A stretch of 24,992 nt of DNA, taken from the NCBI GenBank assembly GCA_910587105.1, contig CAJUMB010000054.1, forward strand, positions 1-24,992, written 5' to 3'. Made by a program: the position numbers and the translations under genes. Below, piece after piece: positions 7,705 through 16,014 of this stretch; the first letter of the stretch is position 1, and every line of letters begins with the position of its first letter. Source of the DNA: an uncultured Lachnospiraceae bacterium (GTDB taxonomy: Bacteria > Bacillota > Clostridia > Lachnospirales > Lachnospiraceae). A model generated the notes under the pieces. The model was not told where the DNA came from. It was given only the letters and a program-made list of their open reading frames with translations, and did not search any database.

Positions 7705-8853
7705 ATGAATAAAAAAGGCATTGCGATACTCATGTTAATGAGCAGTTTAACTGTCATGGTGGGGACGGCTATTACTCCGGCCGCCGCTGAGCTGGGCAGG
7801 GTTTATAATCTGGGCAATTATGCTTCCTGGCTGATTACCACCCCAGCCCTGGGTGTGGTGGTATCTACCGTCTTATTCGGCCGGCTGATTGACAAGAAAG
7901 GTCCTTACTGGCTGGCTTTTGCCGGACTCTTCTGTTATGGGCTGTTCGGAATTGCCGGCGCATTCATGCCCAATGTGGTCACACTTTTAGCTGACCGATT
8001 CCTGCTGGGGGCCGCCACCGCTGCAATTATGAATGCAAGTGTTTCCTTTATCTCCACTTATTTTCACGGAGAAAGACAGCTGAAGATTCTTGCCATGCAG
8101 AGTATGGCCATGGAACTGGGGGGCGTGGTATATTTAAGCGTCAGCGGAATGCTGGCTGACATGTCCTGGCGCAGTCCGTTTTTTATTTACGGGCTGGGAT
8201 TTCTGGCATTTCTGGGATTGGTTTTCTTCATCCCCAGAACACAGGCTGCCCCTGTACATACGAATAGAGAACAGGAAAGTCCTTCCGAAGTCCAAAAGGG
8301 AGTGCCCATCCCATTTGTACTCCTCATCGCTTTTCTGGGCATGCTGATGTTTTTCACCGCTATGGTGGTGCTGCCCCTTTACCTGCAGAACCAGCTGGGG
8401 TATTCCCCTGCTTTTACGGGGTACTATCTGGCATCTATTGATGTGGTATCTGTCATAGCCGCCGGGTTCTCACCGCAGATTGTGAAATATGCCAAAGAAA
8501 AAGGGTGTCTGGCCATTGCCTTCTGCGCCTATGGACTGGCTTTCCTTCAGTACTTTTTCTCCGGAAAGTCTTTTCTCTTATGGACAGCGGCTGTATTTAC
8601 AGGAATCGGTTTTGGTTTTTCCACGCCTTTGTATAACAACCTGATTGTAAATAAAAGCACGCCCTCAAACAGAGGGCTGAATATCAGTTTCTGCACAATG
8701 GCCATGTTTGCGGGGCAGTTTTTCTCAGCATTATTAATTTCTGTGATCTCGGCAGAAAGGCTGTTTTTGACGGCTTCCCTGACAGGATTTGTGATTATGG
8801 CGTGTATTATTCCTGTTGCAGGGATGTACAATAAAAAATCTGGCCCTTCATAA
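7705..8853 (+). CDS. MFS transporter, drug-efflux type
   Basis: A 382-aa integral membrane protein with about 12 hydrophobic segments, the usual major facilitator length. The loop after helix 2 carries a motif-A-like GRLIDKKGPYW (about residues 59-69), and helix 4 begins with a motif-B-like DRFLLG (about residue 97). A more polar central loop (about residues 174-195, PRTQAAPVHTNREQ onward) divides the two halves. It would use the proton gradient to export a small molecule; the substrate cannot be told from sequence. The start is ATG with a G-rich GAGGGGGG upstream. The gene stands alone, is driven by the promoter at 7572-7600, and ends within the stem of a strong terminator. Confidence 0.9.
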   Translation: MNKKGIAILMLMSSLTVMVGTAITPAAAELGRVYNLGNYASWLITTPALGVVVSTVLFGRLIDKKGPYWLAFAGLFCYGLFGIAGAFMPNVVTLLADRFLLGAATAAIMNASVSFISTYFHGERQLKILAMQSMAMELGGVVYLSVSGMLADMSWRSPFFIYGLGFLAFLGLVFFIPRTQAAPVHTNREQESPSEVQKGVPIPFVLLIAFLGMLMFFTAMVVLPLYLQNQLGYSPAFTGYYLASIDVVSVIAAGFSPQIVKYAKEKGCLAIAFCAYGLAFLQYFFSGKSFLLWTAAVFTGIGFGFSTPLYNNLIVNKSTPSNRGLNISFCTMAMFAGQFFSALLISVISAERLFLTASLTGFVIMACIIPVAGMYNKKSGPS

Positions 8854-8872
8854 AAAAGGGGCAGATTTTTTA
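8833..8872. terminator. Bidirectional intrinsic terminator between MFS gene and dipeptidase gene
   Basis: AAAAAATCTGgCCCTT (8833-8848) pairs with AAGGGGCAGATTTTTT (8856-8871), with one mismatch and a 7-base loop. An A-run on one side and a T-run on the other let it work in both directions. The MFS stop codon (8851-8853) lies in the loop. The convergent dipeptidase gene ends at 8883, ten bases past the stem. Confidence 0.88.
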
Positions 8873-8882
8873 TTGCAGCTAT

Positions 8883-9872
8883 TTATCCCAAAACCTCCCT
8901 ATAAACCCTCAGCACATTCTCCCCGCAGATTTTCTCAATCTGCCGTGCCGGAAATCTCTCCTGTTCCAGCCGGGCAGCCAGTTCTCCCATATCTGCTGCT
9001 GTTTTCAGGTCACGGTTTCCGGGGATACCGTCAAAATCACTGCCCATTCCCACGCAGTCCTCCCCGCCCGTGTTTATAATGTGGCGGATATGGCGGATGA
9101 CTGCATCCAGCAGCATTCCCTCCTGCCGCTTGTCTTCTGTGCAGAGAAAGTCCTCGCAGAAATTGATACCCATCACGCCGCCCTTTTCCGCCAGGGCCCG
9201 TATCATATTATCAGTCAGGTTCCTGCTCACCCCACAGACTGCTGAAGCATTGGAGTGGCTGGCCACAAAGGGAACCTGACAGTGCTGTACCACATCCCAG
9301 AACCCGCCGTCTGACAGATGGGATACGTCTACCAGCATTCCCAGCCGCTGGGCCTCCAGGACCACCTCTATCCCAAATTCTGTCAGCCCCTCATCGCTTC
9401 TCAGAGTGAGCAGAGGGTTTCCCTGGCTGTCTCTCTGCAGATTGGGCATACCGATCTCATTGGGATAATTCCAGGACAGGCCGATCATACGCACGCCCCT
9501 GTCATACAGCATCTGGAGATTGGCCATGTCCCCTTTCAGGATTCCCCCTTCCTCTATGGTGAGCATGGAACTGATTTTTCCCGCCTGCTGGTTTCTGGAA
9601 ATATCTTCCCACCGGTATACTGGGGTTACAGCCCCGCCACACAGCTGGATTTCCTGTTCATACAGTTCAATCATATCCAGGGCTGTCTTTAACGGGTCTG
9701 CTGTCAGTTCCATATTTACAAATACTGCAAAGTTCTGCAGACAGTAATGCCCTGCCTGCAGTTTTTCCAAATCTATGGAAAGGCTGTTGGAGGACAGATG
9801 CTCTCCCTGTCCTTCCTTTTTCATCCGGTATAACGCACTGACCGTATCACAGTGCATGTCCACAATGTTCAA
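8883..9872 (-). CDS. Membrane dipeptidase family (peptidase M19)
   Basis: A 329-aa member of the zinc-dependent dipeptidase family that includes renal dipeptidase. Metal-ligand positions are visible: HxD at H7/D9 (DMHCDT), the bridging Glu at about E108 (TIEEGG), H185 (VDVSHLSD), H206 (ASHSN) and a late GSDFDGI. No signal peptide is seen, so it is probably cytoplasmic, unlike the anchored animal enzyme. It likely cleaves dipeptides, possibly including D-amino-acid ones. The start is TTG at 9872 behind AGGTGG. The next in-frame ATG would remove residues just before the essential HxD, and an in-frame TAG (the recO stop) lies five codons upstream. It is the last gene of the glf-M16-era-recO run. 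Confidence 0.93.
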   Translation of the reverse strand: MNIVDMHCDTVSALYRMKKEGQGEHLSSNSLSIDLEKLQAGHYCLQNFAVFVNMELTADPLKTALDMIELYEQEIQLCGGAVTPVYRWEDISRNQQAGKISSMLTIEEGGILKGDMANLQMLYDRGVRMIGLSWNYPNEIGMPNLQRDSQGNPLLTLRSDEGLTEFGIEVVLEAQRLGMLVDVSHLSDGGFWDVVQHCQVPFVASHSNASAVCGVSRNLTDNMIRALAEKGGVMGINFCEDFLCTEDKRQEGMLLDAVIRHIRHIINTGGEDCVGMGSDFDGIPGNRDLKTAADMGELAARLEQERFPARQIEKICGENVLRVYREVLG

Positions 9873-9887
9873 TACTCCACCTGCTTT

Positions 9888-10634
9888 CTAAGAACTCATA
9901 ACCTCCAGAATCTCCCGGCTCTTAATCTTCCTGTCCAGCGCCTGTTCCATCAGTCTTCCCGCCACCCGGTCCAGCTGCCCCTGTATCACTGGCTTTACGG
10001 CAAAGGTATACAGCTTTTGCAGCGGTGCCGACATTATGTACTGAAGGGCGTACACAGCAGCTGCTTCCAAGCCTGACGCATCCGGCACCTGAAGCCCGCA
10101 GCTCTTGCACAGAATTCCGTGTCTGTTCCAGGAAAAAGCAGCCAGGTTTTCCTTTGTCCCGCAGGATACACAGGCTCCCAGCTGGGGATATTCCCCCTGG
10201 ATAACCAGTGTGCGCAGTTCAAAAATCCTCCGTATCAAAGGATTGTCCATATTGGGGTTCATAAGGGCGTGCAGGGTGAGATACAGCAGATTGAGCATTC
10301 CGCCCTCGTCGGCATTTTCCTGGCCATAATAATCTGCCAGCTCCAGAAAGTAAAACCCATAATAGATTTCCGGCTGTTTTTTTGCGAGATCTGTGAAATA
10401 GCTGCGCACGGACACATGCTGCAGATTGTAACTGCTCCTGCCCTCATACAGCTGGAATGTGCCAAAGACAAAAGGATTTCCGGCGGCCAGAAGATGGCTG
10501 TTGGGCCGCCGGATGCCTTTTGCAAATGCGGTAATCTTCCCTTTTTCTTTTGTGAGAAGCACCAGCCGTTTGTCATAATCTCCCACAGGCATGGAGGAAA
10601 GCACCATGCCTGTCACCGTGATACTGCCGCCCAC
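9888..10634 (-). CDS. recO: DNA repair protein RecO
   Basis: A 248-aa protein of the RecFOR pathway, which loads RecA on SSB-coated single-stranded gaps. The N-terminal OB-fold region carries ITVTGMVLSSMPVGDYDK, typical of the family. The C-terminal half has a four-cysteine zinc-like module: C155/C158 (CVSC) and C176/C179 (CKSC). The start is GTG at 10634, three bases after the era stop, with only a weak purine-rich AAAGAAG upstream; translation is probably coupled to era. The era-recO neighbourhood is common in Firmicutes. Confidence 0.95.
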   Translation of the reverse strand: MGGSITVTGMVLSSMPVGDYDKRLVLLTKEKGKITAFAKGIRRPNSHLLAAGNPFVFGTFQLYEGRSSYNLQHVSVRSYFTDLAKKQPEIYYGFYFLELADYYGQENADEGGMLNLLYLTLHALMNPNMDNPLIRRIFELRTLVIQGEYPQLGACVSCGTKENLAAFSWNRHGILCKSCGLQVPDASGLEAAAVYALQYIMSAPLQKLYTFAVKPVIQGQLDRVAGRLMEQALDRKIKSREILEVMSS

Positions 10635-10637
10635 GCT

Positions 10638-11555
10638 CTACACTTCTTTCTTTTCATATCCAAAGTTTTTCATGAGAAAATCACTGTCCCGCCAGTTTTT
10701 CTGAACTTTCACCCACAATTTTAAGTTTACCTGCTGTCCTGGCATATGCTCATGCTCCAGTTCATACCGGGCATTGGAGCCTATTTTTTTCAGCATAGAA
10801 CCCTGCTTTCCGATGATGATCCTTTTATGGGATTCTTTTTCGCAGACAATGGTGGCTTCAATGTCCACCAGACGGCCGCCCTTTCTTTCTTTCATAATGT
10901 CTATGACCACAGCAACGCCGTGGGGAATTTCATCATCCAGTGCATGGAGAGATTTTTCCCGGATGACTTCCGCCGCAATCTGCCGCATGGGCTGGTCTGT
11001 GACTGTGTCCTCATCATAATACAGCGGTCCCTGAGGCAGATAGGAAAAGATACTATCCACCACGTCCTGGGTATTGTGTCCTTTCAGAGCAGAAATGGGA
11101 ATGATCTCCTGAAAATCACACAGACTGCGGTAAGCATCGATAATGGGCAGAACTTCTTCTCTCTGAATGGTGTCCACTTTATTGATCACCAAAAACAACG
11201 GAACTTTCACCTGCTCCAGCTGGGCGGCAATGTGTCTGTCCCCAGGCCCGATATAGGTGGAAGGCTCCACCAGCCACAAAATCACATCCACTTCCTTAAT
11301 GGTCCGGCTGGCCGCCTGTACCATATATTCTCCCAGTTTGTTCTTGGCCTTGTGAATTCCCGGTGTATCCAGAAACACAATCTGTCCCCGCTCATCGGTA
11401 TAGACTGTCTGAATCCGATTACGGGTGGTCTGGGGTTTCTTCGAAGTGATGGCAATCTTCTGGCCGATTAACTGGTTCATCATGGTGGATTTCCCCACAT
11501 TTGGACGGCCGATAATCGCCGCAAACCCTGATTTTTTTTCCATATTCTCTATCAC
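10638..11555 (-). CDS. era: GTPase Era
   Basis: Essential GTPase for 16S rRNA maturation and 30S assembly, acting near the inner membrane. The 305-aa protein shows G1 GRPNVGKST at 16-24, the switch I threonines in PQTTRNR at 41-47, G3 DTPG at 63-66, G4 NKVD at 125-128, and a C-terminal KH RNA-binding domain with IIGKQGSMLKKIG near residue 247. I chose GTG 11555 as start because AAAGGA lies six bases upstream and it forms a GTGA overlap with the upstream M16 protease stop. ATG at 11543 would remove four residues and is the alternative. Confidence 0.96.
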   Translation of the reverse strand: MIENMEKKSGFAAIIGRPNVGKSTMMNQLIGQKIAITSKKPQTTRNRIQTVYTDERGQIVFLDTPGIHKAKNKLGEYMVQAASRTIKEVDVILWLVEPSTYIGPGDRHIAAQLEQVKVPLFLVINKVDTIQREEVLPIIDAYRSLCDFQEIIPISALKGHNTQDVVDSIFSYLPQGPLYYDEDTVTDQPMRQIAAEVIREKSLHALDDEIPHGVAVVIDIMKERKGGRLVDIEATIVCEKESHKRIIIGKQGSMLKKIGSNARYELEHEHMPGQQVNLKLWVKVQKNWRDSDFLMKNFGYEKKEV

Positions 11556-14482
11556 TTTTTTCCTTTCGTCAGGTGTTTAATCCCTTCAAAGAATTCTTTT
11601 TCTTTCTCGATTGCCTCCTCACTGCCCACTGCGCACACCCAGTCCTGTTTCAAAATGGCGTCCACAATATTGGCCAGCGACCGGATATCTTCTACTGAAG
11701 CATCTAATATCTCATCTCGTTCCTTTTGTCTCATTTCCTCCGTTACCCCCGTAAAATAGGCAGAAGTGGAGATATTTCCCTTCATCTGAGGAGTCATTGG
11801 CACATCTTTGCCGCTGATAGCTCCGATGATATATTTGGTCATCTCCCGTTCATCCGCCTGAAAGTTTTTCAGATACTCTGGAATCCCCCGGAATACCTCC
11901 AGTGTTTTTCCCAGATTGGGATCTCTGTAAGAAACGAAAAATCCCTCTCCGTTTCTCCGAAATCCACTCATACACCCGTAAGCGCCGCCTTTTACACGCA
12001 CTTGACTCCACAGATAATCATAACTCAAAATCACTTTCAAAATGCTCAGTGCACCCGTATACCTGCACCCTGCCTTTTTGAAATTCCCGGCCTGGGCCAC
12101 ATACTGCACCTGGCCTGCTGTCTGGAATGCCTCATTGCGCCAAGGGTTCTTTCCCCTCTCATCTTTTCCAGATATTTCTTTGGTATACAAAGCCCTTTTG
12201 AGCTTCTCTGTCAGGTCCATCACGTTCCCGCGCTCTTTTTCTACGCCTGTGAAGCTGATTCTCAGATTCTCCGGGCGGAAAATATACTGCATCAGCAGGC
12301 CAAGTTTCTCCACCAGCTCCTCTTTCCTGGAGTCAAACTCCTGCTCCAGTTCTTCCACCATCTGATAGAAAGCAATCCCCGCTGTCTGTTCCTGGAGCCA
12401 GCCCATAGGTGAAAAGTAAGAGACTGCTCTCTGCACTGCCGTGATATGTCCGGAACTTACCAAGCCGGTCTGCAGGCGGGATTTCAGATGGGCAATGATT
12501 TCGTACAGACGTTTCGTATCGTCCAGTCTGGATGTGGTAAGAATTTCTTCCATCATATCAAAGACAAAGCTAGTCTTCTGGTACAACGCCTTGCTTCTGA
12601 TTCCAAACATAGCCAGATAGCCATCTTCTTCCTCCTGCCTGGAAAATACCTCCAGACCGCAGTGGATACCACCGGTATTTACATTGATCTCATTAAACAG
12701 TTCTCTGTAGGTGAATCTTCTGGTATCCACATACCCGAGAACAGCCTTCAAAATCCCCACATAGGGAATCAGTTCTTCCGGTATCCCTTTCAGTTCAAAG
12801 AATACGGTGATATAGGCGATTCCATTGGTGTCAACATCGTGATGGAGAAACAGCGTATCTCCCATGAAATATTCCTTATTATACAGCCTGGCGGGATTTC
12901 TTTTGATATCCTGCCGCGTCAGCATGGGAATACAGGTGAGATTTTCTGGGTCTTCTTCCTGCTCCTGATACGCTTCCAGAGCCTGAGTCCTGTCCACCAT
13001 CTCCTGAACTTCTTGGGGGGACATGCTCTCCTTCATTTTTCTCAGCTTTTCAGCTGTTTTCTGGTCATTGCTGGCTGCCAGTCCTTTCTTCGGTTTCAAA
13101 GTGAGATGTGTCACATGGGTATTGTCCAGCATATATTCCTGAATCAGTCTTTCGAAATAGTCTGTGTGGACTTTCTCTTTCAAGTCAGCGTAAATATCCA
13201 GCTGCTTCAACTGGATAAACGGCTGGTCATCATCATACAGCCAGCTGCCAAAAACCTCCAGGCCGTAAACCAAACCTTTGGGCAGAGAGGAAAAATCAGC
13301 TTCCCGGAAACGGAATTCATAATAATTAATTCCCGCCTCCAGGGATTTCTTATCCAGGCCGTCTTTTACCAGACTGGACAATGTCTCCCGGATAATCTGG
13401 ACAAAACGTTTCTCATCCCTTTCATTGGCATTTTTCGCCACAATGGAGAAATAGGGCTGGCAGATGCCGTCGTCAAATCCTCCATAAATATCCTTGCCGA
13501 TACCTGCGTCCAGCAGAGCCTGCTTTAACGGTGCCCCCTGCGAATCCAGCAGAGCATATTCCAGGACCATAAAAGACATACACAGAGGAATATCCAGACT
13601 GCTTCCCACCACCATATTATAAGACAGATAGGTATGGTCTTCCTCCTCTTCATGGTCCAAAATAGGATAAAACCGCTCAACCTTCTGGGCTTTTTCAAAA
13701 GGTTCCTGGAGGGGAATCTGAGAATCCACCCTGGTCTTATCAAATCCGGACAAATATTCCCGGTCTATGAAATCCAGCTTTTCCGCCATATCCATATCCC
13801 CGTACAAATAAATATAGCTGTTGGATGGATGATAATACTTCCGGTGGAAATCCAGAAACTGCTGGTAAGTCAGATTGGGAATTGCCGCCGGAGCCCCGCC
13901 AGACTCAAAGCCATAGGGCGTATCCGGGAACAGGGAATCCATGATTTCCCGCTCCAGCACTTCATCTGCAGAGGAAAACACGCCTTTCATCTCATTGTAA
14001 ACCACTCCGTTATAGGTAATCGAATCTCCCGGTTCCTTCAGCTGATAATTCCATCCCTCCTGACGGAAAATCTCCTCATGCTGGTAAATATTGGGAAAAA
14101 ACACTGCATCCAGATATACATGCATCAGGTTCTGGAAATCCTGCTGATTACAGCTGGCCACAGGATAAACCGTTTTATCCGAATAGGTCATGGCGTTTAA
14201 AAAGGTATTCAGGGAACCTTTCACCAGCTCCACGAAAGGATCTTTCAATGGAAAATGCTTCGACCCACACAGCACGCTGTGCTCCAGAATATGTGCCGAT
14301 CCCGTACTGTCTTTGGGCGGCGTGCGGAAACCAATATAAAACACTTTATTCTCATCGTCATTTTCCATCAGCATGACTCTGGCACCGCTTTTCTTATGGC
14401 GCAGAAGGTAACCCTTTGACCGGACATCTCCCAGTTCTTCCTCCATCACCAGCTCATAAGCTGGTATCTTCTCTTTGTCCAT
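11552..14482 (-). CDS. M16C-family metalloprotease (presequence-protease-like)
   Basis: A 976-aa zinc peptidase of the pitrilysin superfamily, the length of the two-lobed M16C/PreP group. The inverted zinc motif HILEH lies at residues 64-68 and the distal Glu at 164 (YNEMKGVFSS), a spacing that matches PreP. The rest comprises the peptidase_M16 inactive lobe, an M16C-associated linker rich in Glu/Lys (about 440-520) and a C-terminal lobe with VKGGAYGCMSGFRRNG. No signal peptide is seen, so it should degrade peptides in the cytoplasm. ATG follows TTAGGAGA, 28 bp after glf; the stop overlaps the era start. Confidence 0.95.
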   Translation of the reverse strand: MDKEKIPAYELVMEEELGDVRSKGYLLRHKKSGARVMLMENDDENKVFYIGFRTPPKDSTGSAHILEHSVLCGSKHFPLKDPFVELVKGSLNTFLNAMTYSDKTVYPVASCNQQDFQNLMHVYLDAVFFPNIYQHEEIFRQEGWNYQLKEPGDSITYNGVVYNEMKGVFSSADEVLEREIMDSLFPDTPYGFESGGAPAAIPNLTYQQFLDFHRKYYHPSNSYIYLYGDMDMAEKLDFIDREYLSGFDKTRVDSQIPLQEPFEKAQKVERFYPILDHEEEEDHTYLSYNMVVGSSLDIPLCMSFMVLEYALLDSQGAPLKQALLDAGIGKDIYGGFDDGICQPYFSIVAKNANERDEKRFVQIIRETLSSLVKDGLDKKSLEAGINYYEFRFREADFSSLPKGLVYGLEVFGSWLYDDDQPFIQLKQLDIYADLKEKVHTDYFERLIQEYMLDNTHVTHLTLKPKKGLAASNDQKTAEKLRKMKESMSPQEVQEMVDRTQALEAYQEQEEDPENLTCIPMLTRQDIKRNPARLYNKEYFMGDTLFLHHDVDTNGIAYITVFFELKGIPEELIPYVGILKAVLGYVDTRRFTYRELFNEINVNTGGIHCGLEVFSRQEEEDGYLAMFGIRSKALYQKTSFVFDMMEEILTTSRLDDTKRLYEIIAHLKSRLQTGLVSSGHITAVQRAVSYFSPMGWLQEQTAGIAFYQMVEELEQEFDSRKEELVEKLGLLMQYIFRPENLRISFTGVEKERGNVMDLTEKLKRALYTKEISGKDERGKNPWRNEAFQTAGQVQYVAQAGNFKKAGCRYTGALSILKVILSYDYLWSQVRVKGGAYGCMSGFRRNGEGFFVSYRDPNLGKTLEVFRGIPEYLKNFQADEREMTKYIIGAISGKDVPMTPQMKGNISTSAYFTGVTEEMRQKERDEILDASVEDIRSLANIVDAILKQDWVCAVGSEEAIEKEKEFFEGIKHLTKGKK

Positions 14483-14510
14483 ATATTCTCTCTCCTAATC
14501 TGGTACACTG

Positions 14511-15626
14511 TCATTTTGTGGTATACTGCAGTTCACACTCAGCCATATTCAGCGCTTCTTCGATGACTTTGTCCATATCCATATAGCGGTACATGCCCAG
14601 CCGCCCGCCGAACAGCACCCTGGGCTCGTCCAGGGCCAGCTTCTCGTATTTGTTGAAAAGTATGGTATTCCTTTTGTCATTCACAGGGTAATAGGGTTCT
14701 GCGCCAGGTTCCCATTTATTTGAGTATTCCCGGGTGACGACAGTCTTCTTCTGTGCACCGAACTCAAAATGTTTGTGCTCAATAATCCTGGTATACGGCA
14801 CTTCATAATCTGTGTAATTCACCACTGCATTTCCCTGGTAATTCCCCATATCCAGCACTTCTGTCTCAAAGCGCAGGGAACGGTACTCCAGGGGTTCGTA
14901 ACAATAATTGAAATACTCGTCAATCATGCCTGTATAGACAATCTTATCCGCCTGAGCCAGCAGAGCCTCTTTTTCCTGGAAAAAGTCCACTCCCAGACAT
15001 ACCTGTACGCCCTCCAGTAATTTCTTGATAATCCGGGTATATCCCCCTTTGGGAATCCCCTGATAGGGGTCATTGAAATAGTTATTGTCATACGTGTAGC
15101 GCAGAGGCAGCCTGCGGATAATAAAGGACGGCAGGTCTTTGCACTCCCGGCCCCACTGCTTGCGGGTATATCCTTCGATTAATTTTTCATACACATCTTT
15201 TCCCACCAGGGCCAGCGCCTGCTCCTCCAGGTTCTTGGGCTCCACAATGTGCATCTGGGCGATCTGCTCCTGAATCTTTGCTTTCGCCTGAGCGGGGGTG
15301 GTCACACCCCACAGCTGGTGGAATGTATTCATGTTAAAGGGCAGATTGTACAATTCGCCCTTGTAGATGGCAACCGGAGAATTGACGAAATGGTTGAACT
15401 CTGCAAATTGATTTACATAATTCCATACTTTTCGATTGGAGGTATGGAAAATATGGGCCCCATAGCAGTGGACCTGGATTCCCTCCACCTCTTTGGTGTA
15501 AATATTTCCCCCGATGTGGTCCCTCTTGTCAATCACCAGACAGGTCTTCCCCTGCTGAACAGCTTCATGGGCAAATACAGCCCCGAATAAACCAGCCCCT
15601 ACAATCAGATAATCATATTTTTTCAT
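14511..15626 (-). CDS. glf: UDP-galactopyranose mutase
   Basis: Flavoenzyme converting UDP-galactopyranose to UDP-galactofuranose, the donor for galactofuranose in surface polysaccharides. The 371-aa protein starts with the FAD-binding loop GAGLFG at 10-15. It has YGAHIFHTSNRKVWNYV near 56-72, the mobile-loop region with YTRKQWG, and the C-terminal LFGGRLGMYRYMDMDK. The start is ATG behind GGAAGGTGAT, with a good promoter at 15693-15721. No glycosyltransferases or other capsule genes are nearby, so the galactofuranose is used by enzymes encoded elsewhere. It appears to head the minus-strand run through M16C, era, recO and dipeptidase, an odd mix of surface-sugar and housekeeping functions. 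Confidence 0.97.
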   Translation of the reverse strand: MKKYDYLIVGAGLFGAVFAHEAVQQGKTCLVIDKRDHIGGNIYTKEVEGIQVHCYGAHIFHTSNRKVWNYVNQFAEFNHFVNSPVAIYKGELYNLPFNMNTFHQLWGVTTPAQAKAKIQEQIAQMHIVEPKNLEEQALALVGKDVYEKLIEGYTRKQWGRECKDLPSFIIRRLPLRYTYDNNYFNDPYQGIPKGGYTRIIKKLLEGVQVCLGVDFFQEKEALLAQADKIVYTGMIDEYFNYCYEPLEYRSLRFETEVLDMGNYQGNAVVNYTDYEVPYTRIIEHKHFEFGAQKKTVVTREYSNKWEPGAEPYYPVNDKRNTILFNKYEKLALDEPRVLFGGRLGMYRYMDMDKVIEEALNMAECELQYTTK

Positions 15627-15692
15627 AAACTATCACCTTCCTTTTTAATCTCTGTGAAGTGAACAGTAATCTTTCTGAATTTGTATTGAGCT

Positions 15693-15721
15693 ATTATAAC
15701 ATATGGAAAATCTTTTGACAA
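15693..15721 (-). promoter_or_regulatory. SigA-type promoter for glf and the genes after it
   Basis: On the minus strand TTGTCA (15721-15716) and a perfect TATAAT (15698-15693) are separated by 17 bp, about 67 bp before the glf ATG. No comparable promoter is seen in the short gaps downstream. This could therefore transcribe the whole glf to dipeptidase run. Confidence 0.8.
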
Positions 15722-15744
15722 ACTTCCATACATTCTTTATACTA

Positions 15745-15904
15745 GAATGTGTCTTAAAAATGCTTTTTGTCAGATGTGCGTCACACCTGGTGGGAGATTT
15801 GTGCCAAATAAAGGGCGCATAGCGGGCTATGTAACCTGAATTTGGCACAAATCTCCCGCAAAGCAGGGCGTGCAGATGGCAAGAATGATTTTTAAGACAC
15901 GCTC
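15745..15904. mobile_element. 160-bp palindromic MITE-like element (copy 2)
   Basis: A compact element made of two inverted arms of about 75-80 bp. The outer ends are GAATGTGTCTTAAAAAT and, inverted, GAGCGTGTCTTAAAAAT. The inner block gggagatttgtgccaaat (15792-15809) is perfectly inverted at 15840-15857. Each end abuts a TA (15743-15744 and 15905-15906). It encodes no protein and would fold into one long imperfect hairpin as RNA or single-stranded DNA. Size, structure and TA flanks fit a non-autonomous element moved by a TA-targeting (IS630/Tc1-like) transposase; the family is inference. It lies between the divergent glf and trpB2 genes. Confidence 0.72.
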
Positions 15905-15906
15905 TA

Positions 15907-16014
15907 AAGAAGATAAATTTTGTTGCTGTTCATGTGCACATATAAAGAATTCACCCATAAAAAGATATTTTTGATGCTTTAATCACATCAATTTTACAGA
16001 AAGGAATACGACCC
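15907..16014 (+). other. Leader region of the trpB2-like gene
   Basis: This AT-rich stretch between the MITE-like element and the trpB2-like gene holds no clear T-box, tryptophan-rich leader peptide or attenuator. A weak promoter could be TTGTTG (15920) and TATAAA (15941), but the spacing is only 15 bp. TTGATG (15971-15976) is inverted as CATCAA (15986-15991) and could be a small operator. The ribosome binding site AGAAAGGA is clear. Confidence 0.3.

Noticed and set aside
12446..13528. 360-codon plus-strand frame inside the M16C protease gene
   Set aside because: Antisense shadow with no start signal and no recognisable domain.
15907..16014. T-box or Trp attenuator before trpB2
   Set aside because: The leader is about 108 bases with no T-box consensus, no run of Trp codons and no terminator/antiterminator pair.
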